7,230 nt of DNA, taken from assembly GCA_910585995.1 (NCBI GenBank), contig CAJUGG010000029.1, forward strand, positions 1-7,230. The letters run 5' to 3'. Below the pieces are notes generated by a model. The model was not told the origin of the DNA, made no database searches, and saw only the letters and a program-made list of their open reading frames with translations. This document shows, one piece after another, positions 5,533 through 7,230 of this stretch; the first letter of the stretch is position 1; every line of letters starts with the position of its first letter. This DNA comes from an uncultured Lachnospiraceae bacterium. GTDB lineage: Bacteria > Bacillota > Clostridia > Lachnospirales > Lachnospiraceae. The position numbers and the translations under genes were made by a program.

Positions 5533-6541
5533 CTTTGATCACCCTCTCATGCGCCCACATCACAAATTCCTGCACTTTCTTTAGATCTGGTTCCTCCGGA
5601 AGCGAGGTATGCTCTGCTGCTATATGAAGTCTCTTCTCATACTCCGAAAGCATCTCATAAAACTCTTCCCGATACATCCCGTCCGGCTTTTGATATTTCC
5701 CCATCCGAATATCCATCAACAGCTCATGTTCCGCCTCCCGGTATGTCTCAATCTTCCCCTCCTCTAAGATATCAATCGCCATCATAAACAGACGCATCAG
5801 ATGCATGGCATGTTTATTGAGATGATCGTCATCCTTTTTCCGGTTTCGCTTCCCGATCTTATCATACTCCTTCACCACATTGTGCATCTCATTCCACATA
5901 TTTTTATAATCCCGAAGCGGATAATGCTTCAGATTCACATCCACGAAGATCTCTGTCTCCAATTCTGGATTCACAGCCTGATCGATATACAGATGCAGTC
6001 CTCCATCCTCAAATGTCCGATATCTTCTGTGAAAATCATACATCGCATTTTTGACAGACCGGAAGATATGCTGCTCCTTCTCACTTTGTGGAAACCGGTC
6101 TCTGGCCAATGCATTCTGCATCCTGCGAAGCTGCGCATCCGCGTATCCCCCAAAGGACTGTATCGCCCTCTTAGACAAAAACATCGCTTTCTGTTCCAGC
6201 AGCGCTTCTCCAACCGGATGCAGATACAGATAGTGCTCTCTGCGAAGTCCCAAAAGCTCCACCACATTGGGATTACAGGACAACAAAAGCGTGACAATCT
6301 TGCGAAACGCATAGATTACCGTATCTGTTCTCTCATCCACATACTGCTCAAACCCCGTCATCCCCAACAGATCCGACTTCCGATTCAGAGCAATCCCCCG
6401 GACATCCAGATCACTGTTCTCATTATTCGTCCCATAAGCATAACTCCCCGCCACCCCCAAAAGGATCACATGCTTTCCCAGATGCTCATTCTCCCTTAAA
6501 AACCCATACTCCTCTCCCTTTAAACATGCTCCAAAGCCCAT
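5522..6541 (-). CDS. Second RlaP-like pol-beta nucleotidyltransferase (339 aa)
   Basis: Residues 27-52 contain LLGVAGSYAYGTNNENSDLD, with Gly32-Ser33 and the metal ligands Asp44/Asp46. Asp73 in RTDTVIYAFRKI is the probable third acid. Then LLLSCNPNVVELLGL (85-99) matches the LLLKGNPNVLELL block common in this superfamily. The C-terminal two thirds are helical, with a basic and acidic stretch GKRNRKKDDDHLNKHAMHLMR (230-250) in which H240 and H244 are prominent; this part may bind nucleotide or RNA. It is about 85 residues longer than, and clearly different from, the neighbouring YcgL-type protein, so the two are not a recent duplication. The ATG at 6541 has a good AAGGAG site 5-6 bases upstream. 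This is the first gene of the three-gene cluster. The acceptor is unknown. Confidence 0.85.
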   Translation of the reverse strand: MGFGACLKGEEYGFLRENEHLGKHVILLGVAGSYAYGTNNENSDLDVRGIALNRKSDLLGMTGFEQYVDERTDTVIYAFRKIVTLLLSCNPNVVELLGLRREHYLYLHPVGEALLEQKAMFLSKRAIQSFGGYADAQLRRMQNALARDRFPQSEKEQHIFRSVKNAMYDFHRRYRTFEDGGLHLYIDQAVNPELETEIFVDVNLKHYPLRDYKNMWNEMHNVVKEYDKIGKRNRKKDDDHLNKHAMHLMRLFMMAIDILEEGKIETYREAEHELLMDIRMGKYQKPDGMYREEFYEMLSEYEKRLHIAAEHTSLPEEPDLKKVQEFVMWAHERVIKDEL

Positions 6542-6565
6542 ACAATCTCCTTACCTTCCTCACAA

Positions 6566-6599
6566 ACAATAGAATCACGCTTCGCGAGTCTTCTATTGT
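6566..6599 (-). promoter_or_regulatory. Leader hairpin before the nucleotidyltransferase cluster
   Basis: ACAATAGAA (6566-6574) and TTCTATTGT (6591-6599) form a perfect 9-bp inverted repeat with an inner CGC/GCG (6578-6580 and 6584-6586). It ends about 15 nt before the AAGGAG ribosome site of the gene at 6541. No T-run follows on the minus strand, so it is not a terminator for efp. It may be an operator or a translational control hairpin. I find no convincing -35/-10 pair near it. Confidence 0.5.
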
Positions 6600-6603
6600 C
6601 ATG

Positions 6604-6643
6604 AAAAAAGCCAGGCAGCCATAAAACCCTACAACCACCCGGC
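6604..6643 (-). terminator. Intrinsic terminator of efp
   Basis: On the minus strand GCCGGGTGG (6643-6635) pairs with CTGCCTGGC (6618-6610), nine pairs of which three are G-U, around a 16-base loop. A run of six T's (6609-6604) follows at once. It lies 66 bp after the efp stop codon, and the nucleotidyltransferase cluster starts beyond it, so it separates the two units. Confidence 0.65.
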
Positions 6644-6708
6644 AAAACCTCTATTCGCAATCCACTTCGCTATTTGCTCATCACTTCATGCCGCTTCATG
6701 GCATAAAG

Positions 6709-7230
6709 TTATACTCTTGACAGATACTCTCCGCTTCTCGTATCGATCTTAATCTTATTCCCAGTCTCTACAAACAATGGCACATACACTACAGCCCCCG
6801 TCTCCACCGTTGCCGGCTTCGTCGCACCAGTCGCCGTATCTCCCTTAAAACCAGGCTCCGTATCCGTAATCTCCAGCTCCACAAACAAAGGAGCCTCCAC
6901 TGCGAACACATTCCCATTATGAGAACAGATCTTCACCATCTCATTCTCTTTCACAAACTTCAGCGCATCTCCCACATCATCACTATTCAAAGCAATCTGA
7001 TCATAAGTCTCCACATTCATAAAGTGGAACAAATCCCCATCACTATAGAGATACTGCATATCCACCCTGTCAATCCTAGCCGCCGGAAACTTCTCTGTCG
7101 GACGAAACGTCTTCTCCACCACGCCGCCATTAATAATATTCTTAAGCTTCGTCCTCACAAACGCCGCGCCCTTACCCGGCTTCACATGCTGAAACTCTAA
7201 AATCTGATAAACATTACCCTCAATCTCAAG
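6709..7230 (-). CDS. efp: Elongation factor P (lacks about 12 N-terminal residues, cut by window edge)
   Basis: EF-P binds ribosomes stalled at polyproline stretches, next to the P-site tRNA, and stimulates peptide bond formation. The open frame runs to the window edge: the codons at 7230-7186 read LEIEGNVYQILEFQH and continue into VKPGKGAAFVRTKLKN. An internal GTG at 7185 is therefore not the start. The visible 173 residues fit the usual 185 minus about 12. Three beta-barrel domains are present: the KOW-like domain with the PGKG loop, whose lysine (Lys32-34 in characterised EF-Ps) is the modification site; a middle domain (about NVETYDQIALNSDDVGDAL); and a C-terminal OB domain ending GDTATGATKPATVETGAVVYVPLFVETGNKIKIDTRSGEYLSRV, split here only for reading. 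The tail is family-typical. The promoter lies outside the window; the terminator at 6643-6604 follows. Confidence 0.97.
   Translation of the reverse strand, partial: LEIEGNVYQILEFQHVKPGKGAAFVRTKLKNIINGGVVEKTFRPTEKFPAARIDRVDMQYLYSDGDLFHFMNVETYDQIALNSDDVGDALKFVKENEMVKICSHNGNVFAVEAPLFVELEITDTEPGFKGDTATGATKPATVETGAVVYVPLFVETGNKIKIDTRSGEYLSRV

Noticed and set aside
5801..6499. Plus-strand open frame of 232 codons
   Set aside because: It is antisense to the conserved pol-beta nucleotidyltransferase, with no start signals and an Ile/His/Arg-biased composition typical of a shadow frame.
4765..6541. Minimal MNT/HEPN-type toxin-antitoxin pair
   Set aside because: Both proteins are full-length nucleotidyltransferases with YcgL/RlaP hallmarks. 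Neither is a small MNT antitoxin, and no HEPN RX4-6H protein accompanies them.
1..7230. CRISPR array, prophage or plasmid origin
   Set aside because: No regularly spaced repeats, phage genes, iterons or replication genes are visible.

Overview
The window looks like chromosomal DNA from a Lachnospiraceae-type member of the Clostridia. The support is strong AGGAGG-type ribosome binding sites, a DUF5688 protein (a family I know mainly from Lachnospiraceae), an SH3b protein with Pro/Glu-rich linkers, and a moderate base composition. This placement is inferred from gene content only. Every gene supported here lies on the minus strand, so transcription runs from high to low coordinates.

In transcription order: (a) 7230-6709, elongation factor P (efp), missing about 12 N-terminal residues at the window edge and followed by an intrinsic terminator at 6643-6604. 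(b) 6541-3418, a tight three-gene cluster. It holds two different pol-beta-type nucleotidyltransferases of the RlaP/YcgL (COG3541) superfamily that overlap by 11 nt, then, 9 nt later, a five-helix membrane protein with a probably extracellular lipase-like alpha/beta-hydrolase domain. A leader hairpin precedes the cluster's first ribosome binding site. (c) 3402-2434, a promoter and a DUF5688 gene whose best start is 3294, then a hairpin. (d) 2341-2220, a promoter and tRNA-Arg(CCG). (e) 2147-1113, a membrane-anchored SH3b protein, and 1022-585, a small all-helical protein of unknown function. (f) 574-383, a 192-bp near-perfect palindrome with 38-bp perfect ends that looks like a MITE or other non-autonomous mobile element, next to a separate 26-bp palindrome. 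(g) 273-1, a promoter and the first 72 codons of an RluF-type 23S rRNA pseudouridine synthase that runs off the window.

Most of the window is ordinary housekeeping or conserved family-level sequence (efp, rluF, tRNA). The parts most worth a second look are the palindromic element and the pairing of two RNA-repair-type nucleotidyltransferases with a membrane-tethered hydrolase. I see no CRISPR array, phage structural genes, RNA ligase, toxin-antitoxin pair or complete transposase. Nothing here demonstrates a new system; the nucleotidyltransferase/hydrolase cluster is only a candidate.
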